Below, one piece after another: positions 16,440 to 25,328 of a DNA stretch of 64,000 bases. Positions within the stretch are counted from its first letter, which is position 1. Every line of letters begins with the position of its first letter. The notes beneath the pieces were generated by a model, which saw only the letters and a list, made by a program, of their open reading frames with translations, ran no database searches and was not told the origin of the DNA. Both the position numbers and the translations under genes were made by a program. Source of the DNA: Caballeronia zhejiangensis (GTDB lineage Bacteria; Pseudomonadota; Gammaproteobacteria; Burkholderiales; Burkholderiaceae); NCBI RefSeq assembly GCF_000698575.1, contig NZ_JFHD01000003.1, positions 186,001 to 250,000 of the forward strand. The letters run 5' to 3'.

Positions 16440-17852
16440 TCAAACGCGTGCGGGCGGATCGGCATTCGATCCGCCGTTCTGCGCAAGCGCACCTTCCTCG
16501 CGCCATGCACGCCGCGACTTGCGCATCTTCGTAAGCGCCATGCGCGCGACCTTTAGCCAGCCATAGGGACGCGGATCGGCAACCATGCTGAGCGCGCGCG
16601 CATAGTCGAGCGTGAGGCCGGGCGTCCAGGCCATCGTCACCGCGCGCTTGCGTATCTGCGCCGCGACCCACAGTTCCGGCGTCACGATCATCCTGACGAG
16701 CGCGCCCCAACCCGCGCGCGAACCGTAAAGGCGCCCTGCCGCCCCTTCGAGCGCGGCGTCGAGTGCGCGCGACACGCTGCTCGAACAGTTGCGGTGCGTG
16801 AGGTTATAAGTCGTATCCGCGCGATAGTTGCGCCAGAAACTATCGAGCCGCGCCGGGTCGTAATTGCGGATACGCACGCGCACGGTCGATGGACACCATG
16901 CCTTCGATTCGATCGCATAACTCGGCTGGAACACGCCGGGCACATCGTTCTCGCGCGTGGCACGCAGCAGGCGCGCGAAGTCATCGGGCGAGCGGTCGAT
17001 TTCAACCGCGGGATAGAGACTCACATAGATGCCTTCCGGCGATTCGAGCGCCGCGTGTCCCGTCGAGATCACGCCATTGCGATCCACCGCGGCGATATAA
17101 CGATCGACGATCGGGTGCCATTGCGTTTCGGCCTTCGACGATCCGACCGGCGTCCACACATGCACGGTGAGCGCCGGTTCGTTATCGGCGGGTGGGCCGT
17201 CCCATTCGCTGGCTTGCAAGACGCGCGCTTCGTTATCGGGCGCCTTGTCCGCAACGCTCGCCGCTTCCGCGCTTGCATCGCCCCATACGGCCGGATTGCT
17301 CGTCAGCTTGCGCACGCGCATGCCGATCATGATCAGATTCCAGCCCGCGAAGATAAAGAACGCACCGATGCAATACGGCACCGTGCCTTTGTAATGCGTC
17401 GGATACGGTTGAATCATGAAGATGCCGAGGACGATCTCGAAGATGGCGAAGCCGAGTGCGACACGATAGCGCCGGTAACGCACGACAAGCGCCGATGTCG
17501 CCTGCAACAGGCCGTCGAAGATAAACGCGAGACCAATCAGGATCGAAAGAATGAAGTGACCGTGATGATCGCCTTCGAAGATCAACGCGGCAGTAAGAAC
17601 GAATGCAATGCCCTTCGCATAGCGCAGTCTGCGCTGTCCGCCGACGCCCGCCCACGCGACGGACAATGTCAGCGCGCCCTCGATCAGCAGCAGCCAGCCG
17701 ACGAACGCGACCGGAAAGCCGAGCGCGCCGTCGAGGGCATCGATGAAGACGCCGATGCCGACGGCCAGAAGCAACCAGCCCGTGACCGTCAGGCTGCGCC
17801 AACGATTGCGCAAATAGTCGACGCCCAGCAGAATCATCATCAGCTTGACCAT
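16440..17852 (-). CDS. HdeD-like membrane protein with a C-terminal permuted papain-like domain
   Basis: A 470-residue two-part protein. Residues about 20-180 hold six hydrophobic helices like HdeD/DUF308 acid-resistance proteins (AFVGWLLLIEGALTLSV, ILIGLAFIFDGLLQA). After a linker (about 185-225) a soluble domain contains GHAAL (His266) and NLTHRNCSSSVSRALD (Cys356). The order His then Cys, with an NC motif, is that of permuted NlpC/P60-type cysteine hydrolases (YiiX/LRAT-like). The length is about 2.5 times a plain HdeD. Function is unknown; an acyl or peptide hydrolase tethered to the inner membrane is an inference. Confidence 0.7.
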   Translation of the reverse strand: MVKLMMILLGVDYLRNRWRSLTVTGWLLLAVGIGVFIDALDGALGFPVAFVGWLLLIEGALTLSVAWAGVGGQRRLRYAKGIAFVLTAALIFEGDHHGHFILSILIGLAFIFDGLLQATSALVVRYRRYRVALGFAIFEIVLGIFMIQPYPTHYKGTVPYCIGAFFIFAGWNLIMIGMRVRKLTSNPAVWGDASAEAASVADKAPDNEARVLQASEWDGPPADNEPALTVHVWTPVGSSKAETQWHPIVDRYIAAVDRNGVISTGHAALESPEGIYVSLYPAVEIDRSPDDFARLLRATRENDVPGVFQPSYAIESKAWCPSTVRVRIRNYDPARLDSFWRNYRADTTYNLTHRNCSSSVSRALDAALEGAAGRLYGSRAGWGALVRMIVTPELWVAAQIRKRAVTMAWTPGLTLDYARALSMVADPRPYGWLKVARMALTKMRKSRRAWREEGALAQNGGSNADPPARV

Positions 17853-18023
17853 CGTTCTCTCGATTCAAAGCGTGACGGTAAGTGTTCGTATGTTAATGCA
17901 CTCGACACAGAAAACCGTTTTCCTACGACCGTTCGTTGCCCTGCACTGCGTCACGCGCGGCAGCATGACGGCTTGCGCGCCGTGAAATACTTGCGCTGCC
18001 ATCTTCACGCGACGCCAGACGCC

Positions 18024-18608
18024 ATGTTCGAGCAATGCCGATGGATCAACGAGCCCGCGCAATGGCGCGTCGACAACGACACGCTCATCGTCACGACCGA
18101 CACGAACACCGACTTCTGGCGCAAGACGCATTACGGCTTCGTGCGCGACAACGGCCATATTTTCGCGGCGAGCGTGGAAGGCGACTTTACGGCGGAAGTC
18201 GCCGTCGCTGGCGATTTCTCCGCGCTATACGATCAGGCGGGCCTGATGATCCGCGAAAGCCCCGGGCGCTGGATCAAGGCCGGCGCCGAATACAACGACG
18301 GCGCGCTCACGTTCAGCACCGTACTCACGAACGACCTCTCGGACTGGTCGCTCGGCTCGCGTGCCGGCGCAAACCGCTTCCGGCTTCGCGTGACGATCGC
18401 GCAAGGCGTGCTGAAAGTGCAATGCAGCGCCGATGAACGCAACTGGACGCTCATGCGTCTCGCGCCTTTCTCATCGAGCAGCGCGAACGCACGATGGCTC
18501 GTCGGCCCGATGTGTTGCACGCCCGAGCGCGGCGGTCTCACGGTCCATTTCTCAGACTTCACGATCGGGCCGCCCATCGTGAAAGACCTGCACGACATCT
18601 CGATGTAA
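18024..18608 (+). CDS. DUF1349 family protein (beta-sandwich, lectin-like)
   Basis: A 194-residue protein from the ATG at 18024. It matches the DUF1349 pattern: TDTNTDFWRKTHYGF, GDFTAEVAVAGDFSALYDQAG, MIRESPGRWIKAGAEY and a late HFSDFTIG. These proteins have a concanavalin-like fold and are often linked to carbohydrate use; no enzymatic activity is established. The upstream open sequence in this frame is antisense to the HdeD-like gene and is not part of it. There is no signal peptide. Confidence 0.8.
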   Translation: MFEQCRWINEPAQWRVDNDTLIVTTDTNTDFWRKTHYGFVRDNGHIFAASVEGDFTAEVAVAGDFSALYDQAGLMIRESPGRWIKAGAEYNDGALTFSTVLTNDLSDWSLGSRAGANRFRLRVTIAQGVLKVQCSADERNWTLMRLAPFSSSSANARWLVGPMCCTPERGGLTVHFSDFTIGPPIVKDLHDISM

Positions 18609-18717
18609 GGCACACCGGCTCGCAAAAACACTCATTTGCAGGGCCAGGCCGCGATTCCTGCAGCAGACCGACATGGGCAAACGCGGCTGGTTCAGGCGCT
18701 TCGACGCGAAGGAGTCA

Positions 18718-19506
18718 TCACGCCTCGAAATCGATGCCTCGCGCGCGCAACTGGCGCATGCCACTCGCGAGATGCGCCCGCGCGCTTTCGGCATCGCCCG
18801 CGCGCATCTGTTCGTACGTGCGCTGCGCGATCTCGTGCGGCACCGGCTTGAGCGGCCGGTTCGCGCTCATCGCGCGCAATTGCACTTCGGCCGCGCGCTC
18901 CAGATAGTAGAGATCGTCCCAAGCCTCCGCGATAGTTGCGCCTGCAACCATCACGCCGTGATTCTTGAGGAACAGGATATCGGCGTCGCCCATCGTGCGC
19001 GCGATGCGATCGCCTTCCGCGTTGTCGAGTGCGAGACCGTTGTAGTCCTCGTCGACCGCCGTGCGGCCGTAGAACTTCAGCGACGTCTGCCCGAGCCACA
19101 GAAGCGGCGGGCCGTCGAGCAGGCACAGTGCGGTCGCGTTCGGCATATGCGTATGAAAAGCCGCCTTCACGCGCGGCATCAGCTTGTGCACGCGTGCGTG
19201 AATGTAGAATGCGGTCGCTTCGGGCTCGCCTTCGCCGTCGATTACATTGCCGTCGAAATCGCAGATCAGCAGACGCGACGCCGTGATCTCGCCGAACGCA
19301 TAGCCGTAGGGGTTCACGAAGAACAGATCGTCATGCCCTGGAACCATCGCGGAAAAATGATTGCAGACGCCCTCTTCGAACCCGTTCAGCGCCGCCAGCC
19401 GGAAGCAGGCTGCAAGCTGCCGGCGCGCTTCGGCGATCCCGGGCGCGTCGAGCCGTGCGGAAGCGGACGCGGCGCGCGGTGCGCCGCTGGAAAGCGTATG
19501 TGCCAT
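18718..19506 (-). CDS. Class II aldolase/adducin-family protein
   Basis: Cytoplasmic zinc-dependent aldolase fold, about 262 residues from the ATG at 19506. The zinc histidines are in AFHTHMPNATAL and LFLKNHGVMVAG; the N-terminal block NGFEEGVCNHFSAMVPG is the family's substrate/metal segment. Members cleave sugar phosphates or remain uncharacterised; the bare adducin-type length and lack of a kinase neighbour do not reveal the substrate. An upstream in-frame start at 19581 would add a basic, low-quality leader and is unlikely. Confidence 0.83.
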   Translation of the reverse strand: MAHTLSSGAPRAASASARLDAPGIAEARRQLAACFRLAALNGFEEGVCNHFSAMVPGHDDLFFVNPYGYAFGEITASRLLICDFDGNVIDGEGEPEATAFYIHARVHKLMPRVKAAFHTHMPNATALCLLDGPPLLWLGQTSLKFYGRTAVDEDYNGLALDNAEGDRIARTMGDADILFLKNHGVMVAGATIAEAWDDLYYLERAAEVQLRAMSANRPLKPVPHEIAQRTYEQMRAGDAESARAHLASGMRQLRARGIDFEA

Positions 19507-19656
19507 ATGAGCTTGCCTTTGTCGTTTGCGTGACCGTGAAGGCGAGGATAATCGAAAGGACGCGCGCATTATGTCCGACAAAAAAAATCAGCGCGACCGG
19601 CGCCTGAGCGCGGAGTATGACGCGTGTATGTCATGTCTCTTAGCAGAAACGCTTAT

Positions 19657-19685
19657 TTGAACTCCGACTTGTGGCATGGTAAAAC
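19657..19685 (+). promoter_or_regulatory. Candidate sigma-70 promoter of the cold-shock gene
   Basis: TTGAAC at 19657-19662 and TAAAAC at 19680-19685 are separated by 17 bases. This gives a leader of roughly 55 bases before the cold-shock start, short for a cold-inducible csp. The -10 box matches only 4 of 6 consensus bases. Confidence 0.5.
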
Positions 19686-19748
19686 TCTATGCCGCTCGAA
19701 ATTCGAAGCGCATCTTCAACGTAATTCGTCTCAATAGGGTTTGGAAAA

Positions 19749-19952
19749 ATGGCAACAGGTACTGTGAAGTGGTTCAACGATGCAAAGGGTTTTGGCTTCA
19801 TCACGCCGGACGACGGCGGTGAAGACTTGTTTGCACATTTCTCCGAAATCCAGTCCAAGGGTTTCAAGTCTCTCCAGGAGAATCAAAAGGTGAGCTTCGA
19901 AGTCAAGCAAGGCCCGAAGGGCAAGCAAGCTTCGACGATCCAGCCGCTGTAA
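19749..19952 (+). CDS. cspA: Cold-shock protein, CspA family
   Basis: A 67-residue single-stranded nucleic-acid-binding beta-barrel. Both RNP motifs are intact: KGFGFI (residues 14-19) and DLFAHF (26-31). The start [18 protein letters not shown] is the usual proteobacterial form. It acts as an RNA chaperone at low temperature or in growth. It is monocistronic, with its own promoter and a strong terminator. Confidence 0.97.
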   Translation: MATGTVKWFNDAKGFGFITPDDGGEDLFAHFSEIQSKGFKSLQENQKVSFEVKQGPKGKQASTIQPL

Positions 19953-19979
19953 GTTTCAACGCTGGCGCCTCAGGCACGA

Positions 19980-20002
19980 AACGGCCCGTATGGGCCGTTT
20001 TT
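19980..20002 (+). terminator. Rho-independent terminator of the cold-shock gene
   Basis: Stem AACGGCCC / GGGCCGTT with loop GTAT, followed by further T, 27 bases after the stop. The stem and T run are both good. Confidence 0.92.
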
Positions 20003-20321
20003 GCATTGGTGCACGCGGAGATTATTTATCTACCGGATGGTCGGGATTTTCGCGCCAGCGCAAACTGACCTCGGCGCGCATGTCCTTTGAATAAATCAGT
20101 AGAATAAATACTGTATTTGCAGCGCCGTTCTCATTGACGGTAATGCGAAATTCTTTCCTCTGATTCACGTGAACTCGGCAAGCAATCGGAAAAAATGCCG
20201 TCCGCTGGTTCGGCACAAAACAAAAGCATTGCTCGTCTTCGTTTGGTTCCTGACTTGCGATGCGCGCGCGCAATCGTTCGCGGCGAATCAAAATGCCGCG
20301 CGTTTCGTCTCGGAGGTTGTG

Positions 20322-20672
20322 ATGAACGACTTTCGCACCGCGCAGGCGGGCGGCGGTTACGTGTTTTCCTACGATAGCCGCGAAACCGAAGCGTCCTTGT
20401 CTGCCAGGCTCGATCGCTGGCTTTCGGGCGCCGATCCCCAGGCCATCGCCATGGACCCAGCTGAAAAGCAGGCGCTCTTCGGCTTCTACTGGGCCGCCAG
20501 CATGATGCCGGCGAATTCGCCGTGCTTCCGCGACATCGCCGACCCGGCTTGCGGCGCGGATCTGTCCAAGTGGATGGCGCGCGAACTCGACGACGATCCG
20601 CGCTTCATCCGTGCCTACGAGTCCGCGAGAAAGCCGCTCGGCCTGCCGCCAATCGAACGCAACGCGCACTGA
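20322..20672 (+). CDS. Hypothetical protein, 116 residues
   Basis: I do not recognise this protein. It starts MNDFRTAQAGGGYVF and has the block EKQALFGFYWAASMMPANSPC and a C-terminal YESARKPLGLPP. The ATG at 20322 follows GGAGGT (20312-20317), a near-perfect ribosome site, so I prefer it to an upstream GTG at 20169 that would add a signal-like leader (KALLVFVWFLTCDARAQS). If the longer form is real the protein would be exported. Two cysteines in the second half could pair if so. Confidence 0.6.
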   Translation: MNDFRTAQAGGGYVFSYDSRETEASLSARLDRWLSGADPQAIAMDPAEKQALFGFYWAASMMPANSPCFRDIADPACGADLSKWMARELDDDPRFIRAYESARKPLGLPPIERNAH

Positions 20673-20865
20673 GCGGCATACGGGCGCGATGTGTTTCGTC
20701 GCGGATTCTCGAGCGAAAACATCCGATTCGCGCGCGCCTGATCGGTGCGGATTTCGGCGTTTCGGGCTCGTCTTCCTCGCGCGATCCGTGCAGCAGGACG
20801 ACCTTCGCCGCGATGCTTACGAGCAGCGATAGCGCCCCGATAGTCTCAAGCAAGGCGGGAATCAT
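20605..20865 (-). CDS. Small putative membrane protein, 86 residues
   Basis: The N-terminus MIPALLETIGALSLLVSIAAK is one membrane helix, followed by an acidic stretch (REEDEPETP) and an Arg-rich tail. AGGGAGA lies six bases before the ATG, which supports translation. The 3' part overlaps the end of the opposite-strand gene, so the tail may not be conserved. The function is unknown. Confidence 0.42.
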   Translation of the reverse strand: MIPALLETIGALSLLVSIAAKVVLLHGSREEDEPETPKSAPIRRARIGCFRSRIRDETHRARMPLSARCVRLAAGRAAFSRTRRHG

Positions 20866-20895
20866 GTCGGTCTCCCTGAACGTCGACGCACTCGA

Positions 20896-21663
20896 TCATC
20901 GATGCGAGAGCATCGGCCCGTAGGTCTTTACGAAAAATGCAATCGTGATACCGGCGCTGACGATCAAGGTGCCCGCGCGAACCCACTGCGGCGGCGCGCG
21001 CCGGCCGATCTGCGCGCCGCCATACCCGCCGGCGATCGCCGCGAGCAGCATCGCGATCGTCTCCGGCCAGCGCACTGCCTGCGCCGCCGCGAACGTCAGC
21101 ACGGCCACCGAGTTGGCCGCGCTCACGAGCAACGTGCGCGGCGCGTTAAGGCTCTTCAGGTCGCGCGAATCGAGCAGGCCCCAGACGGCCATCATCATGA
21201 TGCCGACCGCGCCGCCGAAATACCCGCCATACACGCCGAGCGCGAACTGGATCGACAGCACCGCCGCCGCGCCGATATGCCAGCGCCGCCGCAACATCTC
21301 CCCCAACTTGCGGCCGAACGCAAGCGTGAAGCTCGCGCACAGAAGCAGCCACGGCAGCACGAACGAAAACGTCCGCGACGACGTGGACAGCAACAAGACT
21401 GCGCCGACGAGCCCGCCGGCGAGCGTCGTCACGAGCATCTTGCGGATCGACACCGAGCCGACCGGACCGAGCCCATCGCGATAGGCCCACGCGCTCACGA
21501 CACCGCCCGGAAACAGCGCGACGGTGCTCGAAGCGTTCGCCTGAACCGGTGGCAAGCCGGCGGCGATCATCGCGGGGAGGCTCACGAACGAGCCGCCGCC
21601 GGCCAGCGCATTCATCGCGCCCGCAAGAAAACCGGCGCCGATAACGACAATGAAGGGTTCCAT
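20896..21663 (-). CDS. TauE/SafE-family sulfite/anion exporter
   Basis: Inner-membrane permease, 255 residues, with about eight helices. The family start GAGFLAGAMNALAGGGSFVSLP and the second-half repeat YGGYFGGAVGIMMMAVWGL are both present, the hallmark pair of TauE/SafE (formerly DUF81). Members export sulfite, sulfoacetate or related anions; the substrate here is unknown. The divergent LysR gene 82 bases away is the likely regulator. Confidence 0.88.
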   Translation of the reverse strand: MEPFIVVIGAGFLAGAMNALAGGGSFVSLPAMIAAGLPPVQANASSTVALFPGGVVSAWAYRDGLGPVGSVSIRKMLVTTLAGGLVGAVLLLSTSSRTFSFVLPWLLLCASFTLAFGRKLGEMLRRRWHIGAAAVLSIQFALGVYGGYFGGAVGIMMMAVWGLLDSRDLKSLNAPRTLLVSAANSVAVLTFAAAQAVRWPETIAMLLAAIAGGYGGAQIGRRAPPQWVRAGTLIVSAGITIAFFVKTYGPMLSHR

Positions 21664-21703
21664 GCGACAGATGCTAGCGACGCGGCCGTCCCCTTACAAT
21701 CTG

Positions 21704-21716
21704 GCATTTCCAATGC
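21704..21716. promoter_or_regulatory. Inverted repeat GCATT-N3-AATGC between TauE/SafE and LysR genes
   Basis: Perfect 5-base arms lie 30 bases before the LysR start in the divergent spacer. The location fits LysR autoregulation and control of the exporter, but the T-N11-A core is only loosely met. Confidence 0.35.
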
Positions 21717-21745
21717 GAGGCTTCGGCCAATCCGAAGGAAGCGCG

Positions 21746-22636
21746 ATGCGTTTCGATCTGACCGACATGCGGCTTTTCCTGACCGTGGTCGAGCGCGGCA
21801 GCATCACGGCGGGCGCTCAGGCGATGCACCTCGCGCTGGCCTCGGCGAGCGAGCGCATCGCGGGCATGGAGGCCGCGCTTGGCGCGCCGCTGCTCGAGCG
21901 CAACCGCCGCGGCGTGCAGGCGACCGCCGCCGGCGATGCCTTCGTGCGCCACGCGCGCGCGATTCTCGGCCAGGTCGAGCAGATGCGCGGCGAGCTGCGC
22001 TCGTTCGCAACCGGCCTCAAAGGCCGCATCCGGCTGATGTCCAACACGGCGGCGCTGGCCGCCTTCCTGCCGCCGAGACTCTCGCGTTTTCTCGTCGCCT
22101 ATCCCGATCTTTCGATCGATCTCGACGAACGCCCGAGTGTGGAGATCGTGCAGGCGCTCGCGGAGAGGCGCGCGGATCTCGGCGTCGTCTCGGACACGAC
22201 CGATCTTGGACAATTGGAGACGCATCTGCTCGCGAAGGATCGACTCGTGGTCGTGGCGAATCGCGCGCATCGGATTGCGGGAGAAAGCGAGGTGGCGTTC
22301 GCGGAAATCGTCGGCGAGGCATTCGTCGGGCTGTCGGATGCCGCGCTCGAATTGCATCTTGCGGAGCGCGCCTCGCGACTTGGCCGCCAGATTGCCTACC
22401 GAATCCGCATGCGCAGTATCGACAACGTCGGGATGCTCGTCGAATCGGGCATCGGACTCGCGATTCTGTCCGAGGCATCGGCGCGGATGCTGGAGCGGCC
22501 GACGCTTGCGGTCGTGCCGCTATCGGAGCCGTGGGCGACACGCCGTCTGCATCTGTGTGCCCGCGACTTCCGCGCGCTCACGCCGCACGCGCGTTTGCTC
22601 GCCGAAACGTTGATGGACGGCGCAACCGCAAGCTAG
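21746..22636 (+). CDS. LysR-family transcriptional regulator
   Basis: A 296-residue regulator from the ATG at 21746, with GAAGGAAG upstream. The winged helix is at residues 3-62 (LTDMRLFLTVVERGSITAGAQAM, then LLERNRRGVQATAAG). The co-inducer domain starts GRIRLMSNTAALAAFLP. It is divergent from the TauE/SafE exporter, the common arrangement for a LysR regulator and its target. Its last codon overlaps the stop of the convergent PPK2 gene. Confidence 0.9.
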   Translation: MRFDLTDMRLFLTVVERGSITAGAQAMHLALASASERIAGMEAALGAPLLERNRRGVQATAAGDAFVRHARAILGQVEQMRGELRSFATGLKGRIRLMSNTAALAAFLPPRLSRFLVAYPDLSIDLDERPSVEIVQALAERRADLGVVSDTTDLGQLETHLLAKDRLVVVANRAHRIAGESEVAFAEIVGEAFVGLSDAALELHLAERASRLGRQIAYRIRMRSIDNVGMLVESGIGLAILSEASARMLERPTLAVVPLSEPWATRRLHLCARDFRALTPHARLLAETLMDGATAS

Positions 22637-23724
22637 AACGGACGCCCGACGATAAACGGATCGACCGCGCCGATCGCTTTGAGATCGCGATTCGCGTAGG
22701 GCAGCTTGTGCAGCACATAGCGCATCGCGTTGAGGCGCGCGCGCTTCTTGCAATCGGAGCGTACGACGGTCCAGGGCGTGTCCGCGCTATCGGTATGCGC
22801 GAACATGGCTTCCTTGGCGTCGGTGTACGCATCCCACTTGTCGAGCGACGCGAGATCGACCGGACTCAGCTTCCATTGCTTCAGCGGATGAATCTCGCGC
22901 TCCTTGAAGCGTCGGCGCTGCTCGGCGCGGCTCACGGAGAACCACAGCTTGATGACGTGCGTGCCGCTCTGCGAAAGATGCCGTTCGAACGCGGGCACCT
23001 GCTGCATGAAGTCTTCGTATTCGCGCGGCGAGCAGAAGCCCATCACGCGCTCGACGCCCGCGCGGTTGTACCACGAGCGGTCGAAGAGCACGATTTCGCC
23101 CGCCGTCGGCAAGTGTTCGACATAGCGCTGGAAATACCATTGACCGCGCTCGCGCTCGGACGGCTTTTCCAGTGCGACGACGCGCGCGCCGCGCGGATTC
23201 AGATGCTCCATGAAGCGCTTGATGGTGCCACCCTTGCCCGCCGCGTCGCGCCCTTCGAAGAGGATGACGACGCGCTGACCCGTGTCGCGCACCCACGCCT
23301 GCAACTTCAGCAGCTCCACCTGAAGGCGATACTTCTGCTTCTCATACGCGCGCCGCGACATCAGGTTCCGATACGGATAGCCGCCATCTCTCCACGACGG
23401 CGACAGTTCGTCGTCGGGATCAGGCGTGCCGTTGGCGGCCCGCAGCATCGCGTCGCCATCGAAAAGATGGGCGCGCAACGCCGATACTTCATCCGGCGAC
23501 ATACCGCCGATCAAGGTTCGGACGGTATCGACCAGCGATTCAGCTTGTGCGCCGTCTCGCGCGTCGAAGCGCTTCAGTATGTCGTCCAGGCTGCTCGTCA
23601 GCAGGTCATGCGCCGCTTCGACCGCGCGGCCCGTTTCTTCCTGTTCGATGGACGGCGGCTTCGTTCGCGCCGCGACGCCGCCGTCGCTCGATTCGGCAGT
23701 GTTACCTGGCGATATCAACTTCAT
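22633..23724 (-). CDS. ppk2: Polyphosphate kinase 2 (PPK2 family)
   Basis: Transfers phosphate between polyphosphate and nucleoside di- or monophosphates. The 363-residue protein has Walker A GRDAAGKGG (158-166), Walker B FDRSWYNR (214-221), the lid arginines in EQRRRFKERE (268-277) and the KQWKLSPVD block (282-290) typical of PPK2. A 110-residue N-terminal extension, low in conservation, precedes the catalytic core. The length and single kinase domain suggest class I PPK2 (NDP kinase direction), but class assignment needs alignment. A DUF465 gene follows upstream on the same strand. Confidence 0.93.
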   Translation of the reverse strand: MKLISPGNTAESSDGGVAARTKPPSIEQEETGRAVEAAHDLLTSSLDDILKRFDARDGAQAESLVDTVRTLIGGMSPDEVSALRAHLFDGDAMLRAANGTPDPDDELSPSWRDGGYPYRNLMSRRAYEKQKYRLQVELLKLQAWVRDTGQRVVILFEGRDAAGKGGTIKRFMEHLNPRGARVVALEKPSERERGQWYFQRYVEHLPTAGEIVLFDRSWYNRAGVERVMGFCSPREYEDFMQQVPAFERHLSQSGTHVIKLWFSVSRAEQRRRFKEREIHPLKQWKLSPVDLASLDKWDAYTDAKEAMFAHTDSADTPWTVVRSDCKKRARLNAMRYVLHKLPYANRDLKAIGAVDPFIVGRPF

Positions 23725-23776
23725 TCCTTCCTCGATGTTGTTGCTCGGAGTCTCTGTCTCTCACGTCGTTTTGTCT

Positions 23777-23998
23777 TCAGGCGGCTTCGTGCGCCTTTCG
23801 CAAGACCGTGTAGAGCTTGTCCTTCAGCAGCAGCTTTTCTTTTTTCAGCGATTCGATAGCGAAGCCATCCGCAGGCGTGACACCGGTCTCCATGTTGTGG
23901 ATCTGATGATCGAGTTCGTTGTGGCGCTCGAAGAGCCGCGAGAAGTGGCCGTCTTCGGTCTTCAGGCGCGAGATGAGATCGCGATATTCGGGAAACAT
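23777..23998 (-). CDS. YdcH/DUF465 family small protein
   Basis: A 73-residue, almost entirely helical protein matching DUF465: FPEYRDLISRLKTEDGHF, LFERHNELDHQIHNMETG and LKKEKLLLKDKLYTVL. Members form short coiled-coil hairpins; the function is unknown, though a link to stress response is often seen. It lies 52 bases before the ppk2 start on the same strand and may be co-transcribed with it. Confidence 0.9.
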   Translation of the reverse strand: MFPEYRDLISRLKTEDGHFSRLFERHNELDHQIHNMETGVTPADGFAIESLKKEKLLLKDKLYTVLRKAHEAA

Positions 23999-24220
23999 GC
24001 TTGATCCTCCGGTTGATAAACAATTAGCAATTCGAAGTACATATTACCGACCAGAGAGGGCCTTTTCTTAGACAAATATCAAGCGATGCTGTGTCAGACC
24101 GCCGCGGATTGCATTTGCAAGCACCTAGGCAAAACCCTCTTTCGCCCGGGTATCGTCCTTGCACAGAATGATGTCGCCGGCCGGGCATCCGCGCGGCCGG
24201 CGTGAGCCAAGGAGGCCGAC

Positions 24221-24532
24221 ATGAAGAAAAGCCGCAATTGCGCGCAGGGACGCGCCCTGCACATTGCGTTGATCGCCGGCGCTGCTGGCTTGTGCTTCGC
24301 CACGGCGGCCAGCGCGGACAGCCAAGCCGCGAAGAAGATGGGCCAGATGGGCGTCATCAACCAGACACTGCAGCCGAAGCCCCTGAAGCCGGCGACGCCG
24401 AACACGCCGAACGCGAATACGACGACGCCGAACTACAACGCGAACTCGAACTACAACCCCAACGCGGGCAATACGGCAAACGGCGCCGTGCCCGGAACGC
24501 CCGCCGCCGCGGGCGCGCCCCCGAGAAAGTAG
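24221..24532 (+). CDS. Secreted Asn/Pro/Thr-rich low-complexity protein
   Basis: A 103-residue protein with a signal peptide (AALHIALIAGAAGLCFA-type core, Ala-x-Ala near residue 32). The mature part is low-complexity: PNTPNANTTTPNYNANSN and PNAGNTANG. AAGGAGG lies before the ATG, so expression is well supported. It has no cysteines after the signal and no recognised domain. It may be a periplasmic or surface-exposed disordered protein; I cannot assign a role. Confidence 0.72.
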   Translation: MKKSRNCAQGRALHIALIAGAAGLCFATAASADSQAAKKMGQMGVINQTLQPKPLKPATPNTPNANTTTPNYNANSNYNPNAGNTANGAVPGTPAAAGAPPRK

Positions 24533-24680
24533 GCGCCATGTGCGCGTCGGGCCGCTCGTTGGATCGGGAGCGGCCCGAGCCCTTCCCAGCGAACCGGCGC
24601 GCGCGTTCGCACGGCCGCGCATTGTCGATCTCTTATACTTGGCTCAGGCATTGCCATTCAAAGCGCACATTCCTGAGTCC

Positions 24681-25328
24681 ATGAAAAAGATCAAACCCGG
24701 TCTCGTGCTCGAACTCGTCGCTAACCTGCTGCTTCCGTGGCTTGCGTACCGGCTCGCGCTGCCTTACTGGGGCGATGTCGGCGCGCTGTATGCATCGGCC
24801 GCGCCGCCGCTCATGTGGAGCGTCGCCGAATTCGCGCGCTCGCGCCGCGTGGATGCGCTTTCCGCGCTCGTGCTGTTCGGCATCGCGCTATCGATCGTCA
24901 TGCTCGCGATGGGCGGCAGCCCGCGCATCCTGCTCGTGCGCGAATCGCTCGCGGCGGGCGCAACGGGCATCGTTTTTCTGATCTCGCTGTTTTTCGAGCG
25001 CCCGCTCGTCTTCTATCTCGCCCGCGCGACCGTCACTCGCGAGCAGGAAGACGGTGCGAAACGTTTCGAGGCGTACTGGAGCGAGAGCGCTTCGCTGCGC
25101 ATGTCGTTGCGGCTGATGACGCTCGTGTGGGGTGTCGGGCTCTCGCTCGAGACCGTGCTGCGCTTCTGGTTCGCGTGGACGTGGCCGGTCGAGCGTTATC
25201 TGGTTGTCTCGCCGGTCGTGAGCTACGTGATCTACGGCGGATTGCTCGCGTGGACGTTTTGGTTCCGCGCGCGGCTCATCGAGCGTCAGGGAGAAAGCGC
25301 GTCGTCGCGCGACGGTCTGCTCGGCTAG
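24681..25328 (+). CDS. VC0807-family integral membrane protein
   Basis: A 215-residue protein with about six hydrophobic helices. The start MKKIKPGLVLELVANLLLPW and the segment RFEAYWSESASLRMSLRLMT match the conserved VC0807 pattern. The function is unknown; homologues often occur as single genes in Burkholderia. The start at 24681 was chosen because upstream codons are non-membrane, Arg-rich sequence. Its TAG stop abuts the stop of the convergent hydrolase (CTAGCTAG). Confidence 0.7.
   Translation: MKKIKPGLVLELVANLLLPWLAYRLALPYWGDVGALYASAAPPLMWSVAEFARSRRVDALSALVLFGIALSIVMLAMGGSPRILLVRESLAAGATGIVFLISLFFERPLVFYLARATVTREQEDGAKRFEAYWSESASLRMSLRLMTLVWGVGLSLETVLRFWFAWTWPVERYLVVSPVVSYVIYGGLLAWTFWFRARLIERQGESASSRDGLLG

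Noticed and set aside
16794..18023. Upstream extension of the DUF1349 gene in the same frame
   Set aside because: This part is antisense to the HdeD-like gene and lacks sequence typical of DUF1349 proteins, so the start was placed at 18024.
20902..23859. A 985-codon plus-strand open frame across TauE/SafE, LysR and PPK2 genes
   Set aside because: It runs antisense or out of frame to three recognisable genes and has no family resemblance.
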